Source: CAZABP01 sp964483245
GTDB lineage: Bacteria > Planctomycetota > UBA1135 > UBA2386
Length of the DNA stretch: 64,000 bases
Reading direction: 5' to 3'
Assembly: GCA_964483245.1 (NCBI GenBank)
Contig: CAZABP010000002.1
Coordinates: 1 to 64,000 of the forward strand
The position numbers and the translations under genes are program-made. The notes below the pieces were generated by a model. That model made no database searches and was not told the DNA's origin. It saw only the letters and a program-made list of their open reading frames with translations. Below, piece by piece: positions 33,983-43,976 of this stretch. Numbering within the stretch: position 1 is the first letter of the stretch; each line of letters starts with the position of its first letter.

Positions 33983-36246
33983 AGATCGGGATCCTGAGCC
34001 ACGAGTTCGCTCCGTTTCCCGGCGGCGGCATCGCGACCTACAACAACGCTGCCGCGCGGTTGCTCGCGGAGGCCGGCCACGAAGTCCACGTCATCACCAA
34101 CAACGCGTGGTTCGGACAAACGGCGCCGGAATTCACGCAGCGCTTGTGGAAGCGGGGCAATCTCACGGTCCATCGCCTGAATCGTTTCGACGAGCGTCGC
34201 GAACCTGCCACCGAGGCTCGGTTCTTCGACATCAATGCGGCGCACTACGGCGATCGGATGCGGAACTGGGCATTCGAGCCCTCGAACATCGCCGCGCACA
34301 TCGCGGCAGGTCATCTCGAGGCCCTACATCTCGATGTCGGCCTCGACGTGCTGGAGGTGCCGGAGTTCTTCGCCGAAGCCTTCTACGCGATCCGTCAACG
34401 CCGCAGCGGGAGGCGCGCCGCGTACCCGCCCATCGTGGTGCACGGCCATGTCAGCTCGCGACTCGCCTTCGGCGCGAACCGTCACGCGTGGGAGCTGGGG
34501 TGGTTGAGACACCGCCAGATGATGTTGCGCGAGGAGTATTGCATCCAGCATGCGGATGCGCTGCTGACGCCGTCGCGCGCGCTGATGCAGCTCTACCAGC
34601 AGTCGTTCGGCGGCCGGCTGCCGAACCACCGCGAGACGATCCCCTACTTCCTGGACCTGCCAGCCGCGCTCGGGCCGTTGCCGGCAGGGCTGGATGCGGC
34701 ACAGCCGTTCCTGGTCATGCTCGGGCGATTCGAGCCGCGCAAGGGCGTGGACGTTGCCCTGCGTGCGTTCGCCGAGCTCGCGCCGCGGCATCCGGATCTG
34801 CAACTGGTCGTGCTCGGCAAGGAGATGTGGCATCAGGGAGTGCGGGCCGAGGACGTCGTCGCAGCATGCGTCCCCGAAGCACACCGCAAGCGGGTGCTGC
34901 GCCTGGGCAACGTCCCGCGCGAGCAGGCGTTGGCCGCGGTCCAGGCCGCGCAGGCATTCCTGCACCCGGTGCCTTGGGACAACTACCCATGCGCGGTGCT
35001 CGAGGCGATGGGCGTTGGTGCCGCGTGCGTGGTTTCGGACCGCGGCGGACAGGTGGAGATGATCGAGCACGAGCGGAGCGGCCTGATCTGCCCGGCCCTC
35101 GACCATGCCGCGCTCGCAAACGCGATCGAGCGGGTGCTCGCAGAGCCGGCGCTGCGGGATCGGCTTGCGGCTGGTGCGCGCCAGCGCGTAGCCGAGATCA
35201 CCAATCCGGCCGACTTGATCCGGCGCAAAGAGCAGCTCTTCGAAGCCGTGGCTGCCCGGGAACGGCGTGGCCTGAGCGAGTGCGCGGTGCAGCAGTTCGA
35301 CATGCCGCCGCGCCTGCGTCCGGTCGATCCGCTGCCGCCGCTTCCGCATCATGGTCTGATCGTCCTGGACGCCGGTGCGGCGGACGCTGGCGCCGTCACG
35401 GCCACGGCAGAAATGCTGCTGCGTGAGGTGCGCAGCAGCGCGCCGGCGTGGCGCATCTGCGTCCTGCACGACCACGGCCAGCGACTCGACACGACGCCGA
35501 CATGGTTGCCGTGGACGCCGCTCGACGTACCGCCCTGGTGCTCGATCAGCGAAGGCGCGATCGTGGTCTACGTGCTCGCCGGCGTGCGTTTCGATCGCGG
35601 CTGTCTGCGCAATCTGATCTCACTGGCGGCCGACGGCGACGTTCCGTGTGCGAGCTTCGCCTGGCTGCGTCCGGCGAACGCGCGGGTCTTCCCGTACATG
35701 CCGGACTCGTCCGTCCAGGATCTGCTCGTCGCCGGGCGACCGCTGCCGGCCAACTTCGCCGCGCCGGCGAACTGGTTGCGGGACGTTCGATCGCTTTCGT
35801 CGCTGCTGACGCCTGCGCAGCGTCTGGTCGGCCTGCTGGCCGCTGCGATCGCGCGAGGTGACGCCATGGCGCAGCATGTGGGGGACGTCTGCGGTGACTG
35901 GTACGGCGAACAACTGGTGCTCGGCGAAGAGGAGCAGCAGCGGGCGGTCGGGTTCCTGGACTTCCATGCCGTGCTCGATCGCAGGATCACGCTGTTCGGC
36001 AACGTCGAGATTCCAGTCGCGCACGCACCCATTGCCGCGCCATCTCCTGCTCCGGGCGGCGCGCCAGGATCGGCCTCCGCGGCATCGTCGACGTCCGGTA
36101 TCCCGTACGAGGAGCTGGAACGCGTCTATCACCAACACATGTCACTGAAGCGGATGGGGATCGTGCGGATGATGCGGAAGCTCGGCGCGTTCGACATCGC
36201 GCGCAAGCTGTTCCCGAAGAGCAAGAAGCTGATCGGGCCCGGCTAG
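33979..36246 (+). CDS. family 4 glycosyltransferase with degenerate GT-A-like C-terminal domain
   Basis: 755 residues from ATG 33979. Residues 1-425 are a complete GT-B enzyme: N-terminal SHEFAPFPGGGIATYNN, LGRFEPRKGVD, and D334 to E342 (DNYPCAVLE) at the EX7E position. Residues ~455-690 form a second domain (GLIVLDAG, AGVRFDRGCLRNLISL, FAWLRPANARVFPY) resembling a GT2 fold without its Asp motifs. The last ~30 residues are a basic amphipathic tail (MMRKLGAFDIARKLFPKSKK), probably for membrane contact. The whole layout is repeated in the paralogue at 50375-52654. Translationally coupled to the GT2 gene upstream. Confidence 0.87.
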   Translation: MKIGILSHEFAPFPGGGIATYNNAAARLLAEAGHEVHVITNNAWFGQTAPEFTQRLWKRGNLTVHRLNRFDERREPATEARFFDINAAHYGDRMRNWAFEPSNIAAHIAAGHLEALHLDVGLDVLEVPEFFAEAFYAIRQRRSGRRAAYPPIVVHGHVSSRLAFGANRHAWELGWLRHRQMMLREEYCIQHADALLTPSRALMQLYQQSFGGRLPNHRETIPYFLDLPAALGPLPAGLDAAQPFLVMLGRFEPRKGVDVALRAFAELAPRHPDLQLVVLGKEMWHQGVRAEDVVAACVPEAHRKRVLRLGNVPREQALAAVQAAQAFLHPVPWDNYPCAVLEAMGVGAACVVSDRGGQVEMIEHERSGLICPALDHAALANAIERVLAEPALRDRLAAGARQRVAEITNPADLIRRKEQLFEAVAARERRGLSECAVQQFDMPPRLRPVDPLPPLPHHGLIVLDAGAADAGAVTATAEMLLREVRSSAPAWRICVLHDHGQRLDTTPTWLPWTPLDVPPWCSISEGAIVVYVLAGVRFDRGCLRNLISLAADGDVPCASFAWLRPANARVFPYMPDSSVQDLLVAGRPLPANFAAPANWLRDVRSLSSLLTPAQRLVGLLAAAIARGDAMAQHVGDVCGDWYGEQLVLGEEEQQRAVGFLDFHAVLDRRITLFGNVEIPVAHAPIAAPSPAPGGAPGSASAASSTSGIPYEELERVYHQHMSLKRMGIVRMMRKLGAFDIARKLFPKSKKLIGPG

Positions 36247-36286
36247 CCGGCGTGCGGTCAGCGGCAGGACGATGCTTCGTTGCGGC

Positions 36287-37381
36287 TCACGGAGCCGCGC
36301 GCTGCAACGGGTTCTTGGACTCCGCCGCGCGCCGCGGCGCATTGCTCGCGCCGGCCAATACGGCCCGGTAGACCTCGTGCAGCCGCGCCGCCATCGCCGG
36401 CCATGCGAACCGCATCGCGTTCGACCGCGCATGCTCACCCATCCGCGCGACGAGTTCGGGCGTGGTCGCGAGCCGCACGACCGCTTGCGCTGCTGCCTCG
36501 ACGTCGCCCGACGGGACGAGGAGGCCGGAACCTTCATCGACGTACTCCGGCACCCCGCCGACGCGGGTCGAGATGATCGGCGTGCCGCAGCTCATGGCTT
36601 CGAGCACGGCATTGTTGGCGGTCGACCAGGTCAACGGCAGGAACAGCGCGGTTGCGCGGCGGTACTCCTCGACGAGGCGCTCGTCGGTGATGCGGCTCAT
36701 GACCCGGGTCTGCGGCAGGTTGCGGAACCGCTCGGCGCGATCGGGAAAGGTCAGGACGTGGAAACGCGCCGGGATTCCGAGTTCGGCAACGCGCCAGATC
36801 GTCCGCACCGCTAGTTCGATGTCGCGCAGCCACCAGCCGACGAACAGGAACGTCGGCTCCGGGAATCGTGACAGTCCCGGCTCTGGGCACCAGAAGTCGA
36901 CGTCGACGCCGTGTGGGACCACGTGGAGCCGATCCGCCGGCAGGAACCCGCGCATGTATGGCTCCTGGGACCGCGACATCAGTACGGCGGCATCCAGGCC
37001 ACGGATGAAGGACTGGTCTGCGAGCAGCCGGGCGAGGAACTCCGGCGGCTGGTGGAACGAGGCCACGACGCGGTTGTTCGTTCGCCAGCGCCAGTTCGGA
37101 ACAATGCGCGTGTGACTCTCGGGGTACAGGAAGTGATAGACCGTGCGGCGTGGCACGAGCATCCGCGCGCAGATCTCGATCTCACGGCGCATGGCCGCCG
37201 CGTCGTACCAGTTGCTGTGGAACACTGGATGCCTGGCAAGGCGCCGCTCGGAGATGCGCCGGCTCAAGCAGCCGAGCAATCCGGATCGGTACGGTCTGCC
37301 GTCCACGTAGTTCGCGACAAGGTCGTAGCCCGAATGGGCGGCGTGGTGCTCGTGGGGTTTGCAGATCAGTCGGACGCGCAT
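36287..37381 (-). CDS. family 4 glycosyltransferase
   Basis: 364 residues from ATG 37381; the frame stays open far upstream only as antisense of the 37610 gene. The GT-B fold is indicated by CKPHEHHAAHSGYDLVANY, VVPHGVDVDFW, PTFLFVGWWLRDIELA and STANNAVLEAMSCGTPIIST, with Asn replacing the first acidic residue of EX7E. GGVPEYVDEGSGLLVPSGD follows. Retaining sugar transfer is expected from family. It converges with the 33979 gene over a 40-bp gap and is divergent from the regulatory-domain protein gene. Confidence 0.86.
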   Translation of the reverse strand: MRVRLICKPHEHHAAHSGYDLVANYVDGRPYRSGLLGCLSRRISERRLARHPVFHSNWYDAAAMRREIEICARMLVPRRTVYHFLYPESHTRIVPNWRWRTNNRVVASFHQPPEFLARLLADQSFIRGLDAAVLMSRSQEPYMRGFLPADRLHVVPHGVDVDFWCPEPGLSRFPEPTFLFVGWWLRDIELAVRTIWRVAELGIPARFHVLTFPDRAERFRNLPQTRVMSRITDERLVEEYRRATALFLPLTWSTANNAVLEAMSCGTPIISTRVGGVPEYVDEGSGLLVPSGDVEAAAQAVVRLATTPELVARMGEHARSNAMRFAWPAMAARLHEVYRAVLAGASNAPRRAAESKNPLQRAAP

Positions 37382-37609
37382 GAGCTGATCGCCATCAGAG
37401 GGGGTCCAGCGAGTCGGATTCGAGCCATCGGACCTCGGCAGGATCCGCACCGTGCCCCGAGAACCGCCAGAGCGCGGGCGGGAGCTTAGCCCGCTCTGCA
37501 GTGCTCTCCAGGGCGGGACATGGGGACCCTTGCCGACAATGCCGCTGTCCGCCCGGCCACCTGGGGGCGTCGCCTGCCCCGCGACCCCTGCCTGCGGCAC
37601 CGGTGCCCT

Positions 37610-40600
37610 GTGAATCGATCCGCGCTGCTGTTCCTGCTCGCTCTGCTGTTGCTCGCTGCCGGAGCGATCTGGCTGCTGCAGTCGGACGTCTCGGCGCCGG
37701 GCACGATCTCGTCCGCTCCGCCTGCGCCGGCGGTGGACGTGGATCCGACCAGTGGGGGGGCGGTGACGGACGTGGAAGCGTCGGGCGCCGCGGGCGCGGC
37801 CGCGGTGGGCGCGCTGCGCCAAGCAGCCGGCGATGAGCGGCCGACCGGTGTGCGCGGGCGCGTGCTGGATGCGCGGACGATGCAGCCGGTCGCGGGCGCG
37901 GAGGTGCTCGCGATGCGCGAGCTGCCGAATCTGGAGCGGCTCGTGACGCGGTTCCGCGGGCTGTTCCGCGACGGGCTCTGGCAGGATCACGAGCGTCCGG
38001 TCGAGATCCTCGCGCGCGCGACGAGTGCCGGTGACGGCACGTTCGAGATCCTCGGGCTGCCGCCGGGACGCGTGTTCCTGGATGCCCGTTCGGATCGGAT
38101 CTACGTGCGCACGCCCGGCGCGGTCCGGCTCGCGCTCGGCGAAGTGCGCGAGGGGGTCGAGCTGCTCGGCTCTGCCGGTGGCCGGATCCGCGGCATCGTG
38201 CGCGGCGCGGACGGCCTGCCGGCGAGCGATGCGGTCGTCAGCGTGCGGCCGGGGCTGAATGCATTCCTCGGCGCGATCACGCAGCGCAAGTACCGCTGGC
38301 TCGAGACGCGCACCGACGCCGAGGGTCGCTTCGACCTGCCAGGCGTGCCGGCCGGAAGCGGCTACACGCTGTCGGCGAGCGCGCCCGCGCTGGCGCTCGA
38401 GACCGTGCATGGCGTCGATGTGCGCGAAGGGCAGACGACGGTCGTCGAGGTGCAGGGACGCATCGGTGGCGTCATCGCCGGCAAGGTGCTGCGCGCCGAT
38501 GGCAGTCCGGTCGAAGGGGCGGTGATCGCGCTGGTCTACCTGGACCTGAGCCGGATCCTGCTCAGCGCGGACGGCCGCGACGAGCCGGTCGAGACCGGAG
38601 CGGACGGAGCCTTCACGTTGCGCCCGGTCGCCAGCGGCCGCGTTGCGCTGATCGCCGCGGCGGACGGGCAGGCACCCTCCAACATCGAAGAGATCGCAGT
38701 CGTCGACGGCGGGATCTACGAGGACCTCGTGTTGACGCTCGGCGAAGGCCGTTCGCTCGGTGGGATCGTCGTCGACGACCAACAGCGGCCGGTCGCCGGT
38801 GCGAAGATCGAGGTGCGGCCGTTCGAGCAGCCGGACGATCCGGACGTCATGAAGATGGCGCTGAAGATCCGCTCGGTCAGCGCCGAGTCCGGCGCCGACG
38901 GTCGGTTCGAGGTGACCGGGTTGTCGGGGTCGCGGTTGTTCCTCGAGGCGAGCAAGCCGGGTTACGTCAGCGAGCTGCGGTTCGGGATCCGGCTCGAGGA
39001 GAAGGATCTGCGGTTGCAGCTCGATCGCGGCGTGACGATCCGCGGGCGCGTCCTGCACCCGGACCAGACGCCGGTGACGCGGTTCCGCGTCGACACGCGC
39101 TCGCAGCCGCTGACGCAGGCGCAGCAAGGCGGTGACGGCGGCGGCGAGCCGAGCGATGCTGCGGCGCGTGAGCGCGGCGAGTTCCGTCTGCAGTTTGGCG
39201 GCGGCGGGCGCGGGCGCGGTGGCCGCCCACCGGAGGGCCGGTTCCAGATGCGCGAGGGGCGCGGGTTGTTCGAGCAGAGCCCGGAGGGGAACTGGCAGGA
39301 CTTCCAGAGCGCCGACGGCACGTTCGTCGTGACCGGCGTGCCGCCGGGCAAGGTGCGCGTGCGCGTGCGCGCGGATGGCTACCGCGATCCGGAGGCGCAG
39401 GAGCTCGAGCTGAACAGCGGCGCGAGCTCGGAGCCTCTGACGTTCACGATGAACGCCGGCGCGATCGCGCGCGGGATCGTGCTCGATCAGGCGACGAATC
39501 AGCCGATCGGACAGGCGACGGTGACCGCATATCGCGCGCGCGAAGCCGGCGACGGCGAGCGGCGCGGGATGCCGTTCAACCTGCAGATCGATGCCGAGGA
39601 CTTCGACTTCCTCGGCCTGTCGGCGATGCAGGGCAGGCGTTCGGTGTTGACCGACAGCCAGGGCCGGTTCGAGCTGGATGGACTGACACCAGGGAAGTTC
39701 CGCTTCACCGCGCGCCACCCGGACCTCGCGAAGTCGTCCGCGACCGACGTCGAAGTCGTCGCCGATCGTCCGACCGAAGGGATCGAGATCCGGGTCGGCG
39801 GTGGGGGCGGGATCGAGGGGGCCGTGACCGGCGCCGGCAAGCGGCCGCTCGGCGAAGCGCTGATGGTTGCGTTCAGCATCTCGGCCGGCGCGTTCAAGAG
39901 CGCGACGACCGACCCGCAGGGCTACTACAAGATCGAAGGGCTCGTGCCGGGCCAGTACATCGTGTTCAAGTCGCGCATCGACGAGCAGGCGCTGAACATC
40001 GGCTACGACCTGCTCGGCAACATGCGGCTGAAGACCGTGACCGTGCGCGACGGCAAGCTGACCCGTTGCGACGTGCACGACGAAACCGAGGACGGCGTCC
40101 GCGTCTACGGCAGTGTGCGCGACGCCGGGAATCCGGTGCCGCGCGCGATGGTGACCGCGCTGACGACGGACGGGGATGGGATCTTCGGCATGGGGATCCG
40201 CGCCAAGCCGACCGACCCGCAGGGCAACTACGAGCTGATCGGGTTGAAGCCGGGGACCTACTACTTCCAGGTCTCACGCTTCCAGCGACAGCCGCAGCAG
40301 GCATCGATCGCCGTCGACGTGCCGGATGGCGTGCGCGAATGGCGCCTGGATCTCGACATCCCGCAGAGCTGGATCGCCGGCCAGGTCGTCGATTCGAGCG
40401 GCGCCCCGGTCGCCGGGATCCAGGTGCAGGCGGGCGTGACCGATGGCAGCAGCGACGAAGCCGGCGGCCTGCTCGGCGTGATCCTGCGCAACGGCGTGGC
40501 GCAGGCGCGCACCGATCAAGAGGGCAAGTTCAAGCTCAGCACCGTCGCTGCCGGGACCTACCGGCTGACCGCGAGCGGCCGGCAGGGTCGGCGCGAGAAC

Positions 40601-41308
40601 CGCAAGTACGGCGAGGCGATGGTCGAGGACGTGCGCGTCGATGGACGCTCGCCGATCGAAGGGATCCAACTACGCCTGCCACTCGCGGGATCGATCACCG
40701 GAGTCGTGCTGGATGGCAGCGGCGCGCCGCTGGTCGGAGCCGAGGTGCTGTACGAGCGGACCGACCGCCGCAAGCAGGGGAAATCGCCAGAGGCGATGCT
40801 CGCGGATCTGTTCGGCGTGCCGCTCCGACCGACGCGGAGCGGAGCGGATGGCAGGTTCGAACTCACCGGCGTGTCGCCCGGAACCTACCGCGTGCGCGCC
40901 GATGCCGAGGGGCTGTCCCCCGGCCTCGCCGACGACGTGCTCGTGCGCGAAGCGCAGCCGACCAACATCCAGCTGACCGTCGTCAAAGGTGCGACGCTGC
41001 GGGTCCGCGTCACCAACATCGATGGCAGCAAGCTGCCGCTCGCCAACATCTCGATCTACGACGGCAAGGGTCGCCCGGTCGCGTCGCGCGTCTCGGTGGT
41101 CTCGGTGTTCCGCCAGCTGATGGGCAACCAGCAGAAGAAAGACGACTCCGGCTGGCACGAGGTCGGTGGCGTCCCGCCCGACACCTACAAGATCGTGGTC
41201 AAGGAAGCCGGCAAGCCGGACCTCGAGCTGACGCGCACGATCCGCGACGGCGAGACCTGCGAGTGGGACGTCGACATGGTCAAGGAGCTCGAAGCGCGCC
41301 GGCGGTGA
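37610..41308 (+). CDS. very large membrane-anchored protein of ~10 carboxypeptidase-regulatory-like repeats
   Basis: 1232 residues from GTG 37610, which precedes an N-terminal signal anchor (ALLFLLALLLLAAGAIWLL). Then comes an Ala/Pro-rich spacer and about ten units of ~90 residues, each with a GxVLD...PV start and an ADGRFELTGVSPGTYRVRA-type end (DGTFEILGLPPG, AEGRFDLPGVPAG, PQGYYKIEGLVPG, PQGNYELIGLKPG). A Gly/Arg-rich insert (GGGGRGRGGRPPEGR) lies near the middle. Such beta-sandwich domains bind or scaffold on the cell surface. No catalytic domain is seen. It sits within the glycan locus, so a role in an extracellular matrix is conceivable. Confidence 0.85.
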   Translation: MNRSALLFLLALLLLAAGAIWLLQSDVSAPGTISSAPPAPAVDVDPTSGGAVTDVEASGAAGAAAVGALRQAAGDERPTGVRGRVLDARTMQPVAGAEVLAMRELPNLERLVTRFRGLFRDGLWQDHERPVEILARATSAGDGTFEILGLPPGRVFLDARSDRIYVRTPGAVRLALGEVREGVELLGSAGGRIRGIVRGADGLPASDAVVSVRPGLNAFLGAITQRKYRWLETRTDAEGRFDLPGVPAGSGYTLSASAPALALETVHGVDVREGQTTVVEVQGRIGGVIAGKVLRADGSPVEGAVIALVYLDLSRILLSADGRDEPVETGADGAFTLRPVASGRVALIAAADGQAPSNIEEIAVVDGGIYEDLVLTLGEGRSLGGIVVDDQQRPVAGAKIEVRPFEQPDDPDVMKMALKIRSVSAESGADGRFEVTGLSGSRLFLEASKPGYVSELRFGIRLEEKDLRLQLDRGVTIRGRVLHPDQTPVTRFRVDTRSQPLTQAQQGGDGGGEPSDAAARERGEFRLQFGGGGRGRGGRPPEGRFQMREGRGLFEQSPEGNWQDFQSADGTFVVTGVPPGKVRVRVRADGYRDPEAQELELNSGASSEPLTFTMNAGAIARGIVLDQATNQPIGQATVTAYRAREAGDGERRGMPFNLQIDAEDFDFLGLSAMQGRRSVLTDSQGRFELDGLTPGKFRFTARHPDLAKSSATDVEVVADRPTEGIEIRVGGGGGIEGAVTGAGKRPLGEALMVAFSISAGAFKSATTDPQGYYKIEGLVPGQYIVFKSRIDEQALNIGYDLLGNMRLKTVTVRDGKLTRCDVHDETEDGVRVYGSVRDAGNPVPRAMVTALTTDGDGIFGMGIRAKPTDPQGNYELIGLKPGTYYFQVSRFQRQPQQASIAVDVPDGVREWRLDLDIPQSWIAGQVVDSSGAPVAGIQVQAGVTDGSSDEAGGLLGVILRNGVAQARTDQEGKFKLSTVAAGTYRLTASGRQGRRENRKYGEAMVEDVRVDGRSPIEGIQLRLPLAGSITGVVLDGSGAPLVGAEVLYERTDRRKQGKSPEAMLADLFGVPLRPTRSGADGRFELTGVSPGTYRVRADAEGLSPGLADDVLVREAQPTNIQLTVVKGATLRVRVTNIDGSKLPLANISIYDGKGRPVASRVSVVSVFRQLMGNQQKKDDSGWHEVGGVPPDTYKIVVKEAGKPDLELTRTIRDGETCEWDVDMVKELEARRR

Positions 41309-41361
41309 GAGTCGTCTGACCCCAAGAGTCGCGCCATTCTGTCAGGTCGCGGCGGCTGTGA

Positions 41362-43911
41362 TCAGCGGCGCAGCACGATGCTCTCGGTTCCGTTCGACAC
41401 CGTGAGCCCGGCCGCGTTCGCCGGCCGGTCCAGCACCAGCGCCTGTTGGTACAGACGCACGCCGACGAGCCCCGGATCGTTTGGCATCGCCAGCGCGAGC
41501 CTGGCGCCCGCGGTCGTGCGCGTCATCGGGAACAACCAGTCGAGCGACGTGCGCAGGCTGCACCCCGGCATCCCCAACGGACCTAGATCGAGCGGCAGGA
41601 CATGGCTCTGCCAACGCGTCGCCGAGGCGCCGATGCCGAGCGTGATCGGCCCGGACTCCGGTACGTAGGTGACGCGGAGCACCCACGGCTGCGCGATCCT
41701 GGCCCAGGCGTGGTCCTCGATCTGCAGATTTGGAGTTCCGCCTGGTCCTGCGCAGCCGGCACCGAGGGAGCGGAACGGTGAGCCGATCCATTCCCCGACG
41801 AGCTGCCGGCCCGCAGCATCGATGACGCTGCTGCCCAAGCGCGGCATCGCGTATTCGTCCCGTCGCCCGATGCGATCCCACACGACGCTGGACTCGCGCA
41901 CGCCGGACTTGATCAGATGGGCGTCCGGAAGGCCGAGATCGCCGAACTGCGGACGGACGTCGATGGCTCCGATGCCCGAGTCGGGCGTGGTCCAGCGCAG
42001 GTCCAGCGTGGTCCGCCCGGTGCCGTTCGGCAGATGGCACATCGCGCAGTTCACGTCCAGCCATGCGCGCGCGCGCGCTGCGGTCGGCTGCGTGGAATCG
42101 TCGAGGCGCGGCAGCACCGGATGACCCGAGCCGACGTCACGGCCGAACATTCCGGCCTGGTTCCATTGCGCGACCTGGTTGCCGCTGCCGCCCGGCCGGT
42201 TCAACTGCGGCGTGCGGATGCCGAGCAGCACTCCGGCGGCGGTCGTGTGGCACTGCATGCAGTCCGTCCGGCTCGGGTACAGCCAGGTCTGTTGGCGCAA
42301 CGTGCGCTCCTTCGGATCGCGCAGCACGAGCTCTTCGGTCTCGCGGTTCTGCAGCAGCAGCGCATCGCTCTGGTCCGGCAGCCAGCGGTACACGTATCCC
42401 GCCCAACCTGCCGACTCGTGGACCAGGACCCGCGTCTCCAGCCGGCGGATGCTGTTCGGGTCGCCATCCACCATGGCGATCTCGAACTGCTTGACCAACA
42501 CCGTGCGCTCCGGCAGCGCCCAGGTGTTCTGCGCGTGGAACCCCCAATCCGCCCCCTGCCAGGTGATCCAGCGTCGCTTCGTCGCGCCGTCGGACCAGAA
42601 CGGCACCACCACCTCGTACGGCAGCACGCCTGGGGCGGGCACCAGCTGCTTCAGGTCCGTGAACAGGCCGGTGTCGCTCAGCTTGCCGGGAAACGGTTTG
42701 CCCCCGCCGGTGGCCGGCAGCATGCGATGCAACGTGCCGAGGTTGTACGAGACGAGCAGCGGCTCCCCGTCCGGCGCCTCGGCGAACGCCGCGACGCCGA
42801 GCAGCGTGCCGATCATCGTGTTCGACACGACCTTGCCCTGCGCGGTCACGACCGCCTGGATCCGTCCGCTGCTGTTGTCGCCGTACAGGTAGGCGCCGCG
42901 CAGGGCCGGCAGGAGTTGCCCGCGGTAGACGAGTCCGCCGATCACGCAGCGCCCGTGGACGGGGTCGTACTCGAGGAGCGGTGCGTCGAACCGGTCCGGT
43001 GGGATGTTGTTGGGGTTCCTGTACGGGAGGGAGCCCTCGTACACGCTCCAGCCGTAGTTCCCCCCGCGCCGGATCAGGTCGATCTCCTCGCGTCGATCCT
43101 GCCCGACGTCCCCGGCCCATAGCTCGCCGGTCTGCCGATCGAACGCGAAGCTCCACACGTTGCGCAGGCCGAGTGCCCAGATCTCCGCACGCGCGCCCGG
43201 CTTTCCGACGAACGGATTGTCGGCCGGGATCGTGTACTGGTTGCCGCCGGAAGGGCGGCTCGGATCGATACGCAGGATCTTGCCGCGCAGCAGGCTCATG
43301 TCCTGCGCCGTGTCGATGCTCTCGCCGCCATCCCCGATGGCGATGTACAGCATGTCGTCCGGTCCGAATGCGATCCGGCCGCCGTTGTGGTAACGCGACG
43401 GATGATCTGCGGTGAGCACGACCACCTCGCTGGCCGGGTCCGCCCGATCCGGATCGCTGGCCGAGACACGGAAGCGCGAGATCACGGAGCGCGGCGGCGC
43501 GTCCGCCTTGTAGTGCACGTAGAACTGCCCGTTGGTCCGGAAGCCCGGATCGAACTCGAGGCCGAGCAGGCCGTCTTCGTTGCCACTGCGCAGCACCTTC
43601 CCGCGCAGATCGAGGAAGAGCTTGGCGTTCGTGGTCGCGTCGTCGTTCGGAAAGACCCACACGGCGCCGTCCTGCTCGACGACGAAGATCCGGCCGCTGC
43701 CATCGGGCGCATGCGTCGCATGCAGCGGCCGCGTGAAGCGCAACGCCGGGAACGCGCGGACCACCCGGATCGGCGCCGGCGTCGGACCGGCGGTCGGAAA
43801 GTTGTGGTTGGCGATCGGCGGCTTGGTCTGCGCGCCGGCCGGCGCGACCAGCGCCAGCAGCAGGATCCCGAGGCATCCCGCCGGCAGGGGACGGTTGAGC
43901 TCACGAGCCAT
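41362..43911 (-). CDS. PQQ-type sugar dehydrogenase fused to dihaem cytochrome c region and C-terminal surface domain
   Basis: 849 residues from ATG 43911, with signal peptide GILLLALVAPAGAQ. Residues ~45-420 are a soluble-glucose-dehydrogenase-like propeller (RPLHATHAPDGSGRIFVVEQ, HNGGRIAFGPDDMLYIAIGD, GLRNVWSFAFDRQTGELWAG). Residues ~430-690 resemble SO2930-type dihaem proteins (YEVVVPFWSDGATKRRW), with haem sites CMQCH at 551-555 and CAMCH at 622-626. The last ~140 residues are the planctomycete-type beta domain (LDLGPLGMPGCSL). A periplasmic or surface oxidase of sugars or related alcohols that passes electrons to its own haems is inferred. The acceptor is unknown. Confidence 0.87.
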   Translation of the reverse strand: MARELNRPLPAGCLGILLLALVAPAGAQTKPPIANHNFPTAGPTPAPIRVVRAFPALRFTRPLHATHAPDGSGRIFVVEQDGAVWVFPNDDATTNAKLFLDLRGKVLRSGNEDGLLGLEFDPGFRTNGQFYVHYKADAPPRSVISRFRVSASDPDRADPASEVVVLTADHPSRYHNGGRIAFGPDDMLYIAIGDGGESIDTAQDMSLLRGKILRIDPSRPSGGNQYTIPADNPFVGKPGARAEIWALGLRNVWSFAFDRQTGELWAGDVGQDRREEIDLIRRGGNYGWSVYEGSLPYRNPNNIPPDRFDAPLLEYDPVHGRCVIGGLVYRGQLLPALRGAYLYGDNSSGRIQAVVTAQGKVVSNTMIGTLLGVAAFAEAPDGEPLLVSYNLGTLHRMLPATGGGKPFPGKLSDTGLFTDLKQLVPAPGVLPYEVVVPFWSDGATKRRWITWQGADWGFHAQNTWALPERTVLVKQFEIAMVDGDPNSIRRLETRVLVHESAGWAGYVYRWLPDQSDALLLQNRETEELVLRDPKERTLRQQTWLYPSRTDCMQCHTTAAGVLLGIRTPQLNRPGGSGNQVAQWNQAGMFGRDVGSGHPVLPRLDDSTQPTAARARAWLDVNCAMCHLPNGTGRTTLDLRWTTPDSGIGAIDVRPQFGDLGLPDAHLIKSGVRESSVVWDRIGRRDEYAMPRLGSSVIDAAGRQLVGEWIGSPFRSLGAGCAGPGGTPNLQIEDHAWARIAQPWVLRVTYVPESGPITLGIGASATRWQSHVLPLDLGPLGMPGCSLRTSLDWLFPMTRTTAGARLALAMPNDPGLVGVRLYQQALVLDRPANAAGLTVSNGTESIVLRR

Positions 43912-43934
43912 GGGCCGGATCGTACCGCAGCGCC

Positions 43935-43969
43935 GTGATCCCATTGGGGTCAGGCCCCAATAGGATCAC
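43935..43969. repeat. 15-bp-stem inverted repeat with GGGGTCAGGCCCC core
   Basis: GTGATCCCATTGGGG and CCCCAATAGGATCAC pair with one mismatch around TCAGG. It lies between the divergent dehydrogenase and monooxygenase genes, 7 bp before the latter's ATG. The GGGGTCAG core resembles REP-type palindromes of other genomes, and TCTGACCCC recurs at 41316. It could be an operator, a REP-like element or a leader hairpin. Confidence 0.65.
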
Positions 43970-43976
43970 GCCGACC

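Noticed and set aside
37400..40078. N-terminal ~900 residues of a 1263-residue minus-strand frame
   Set aside because: Only the part from 37381 downwards has glycosyltransferase motifs. The upstream extension is antisense to the regulatory-domain protein gene and has shadow composition.
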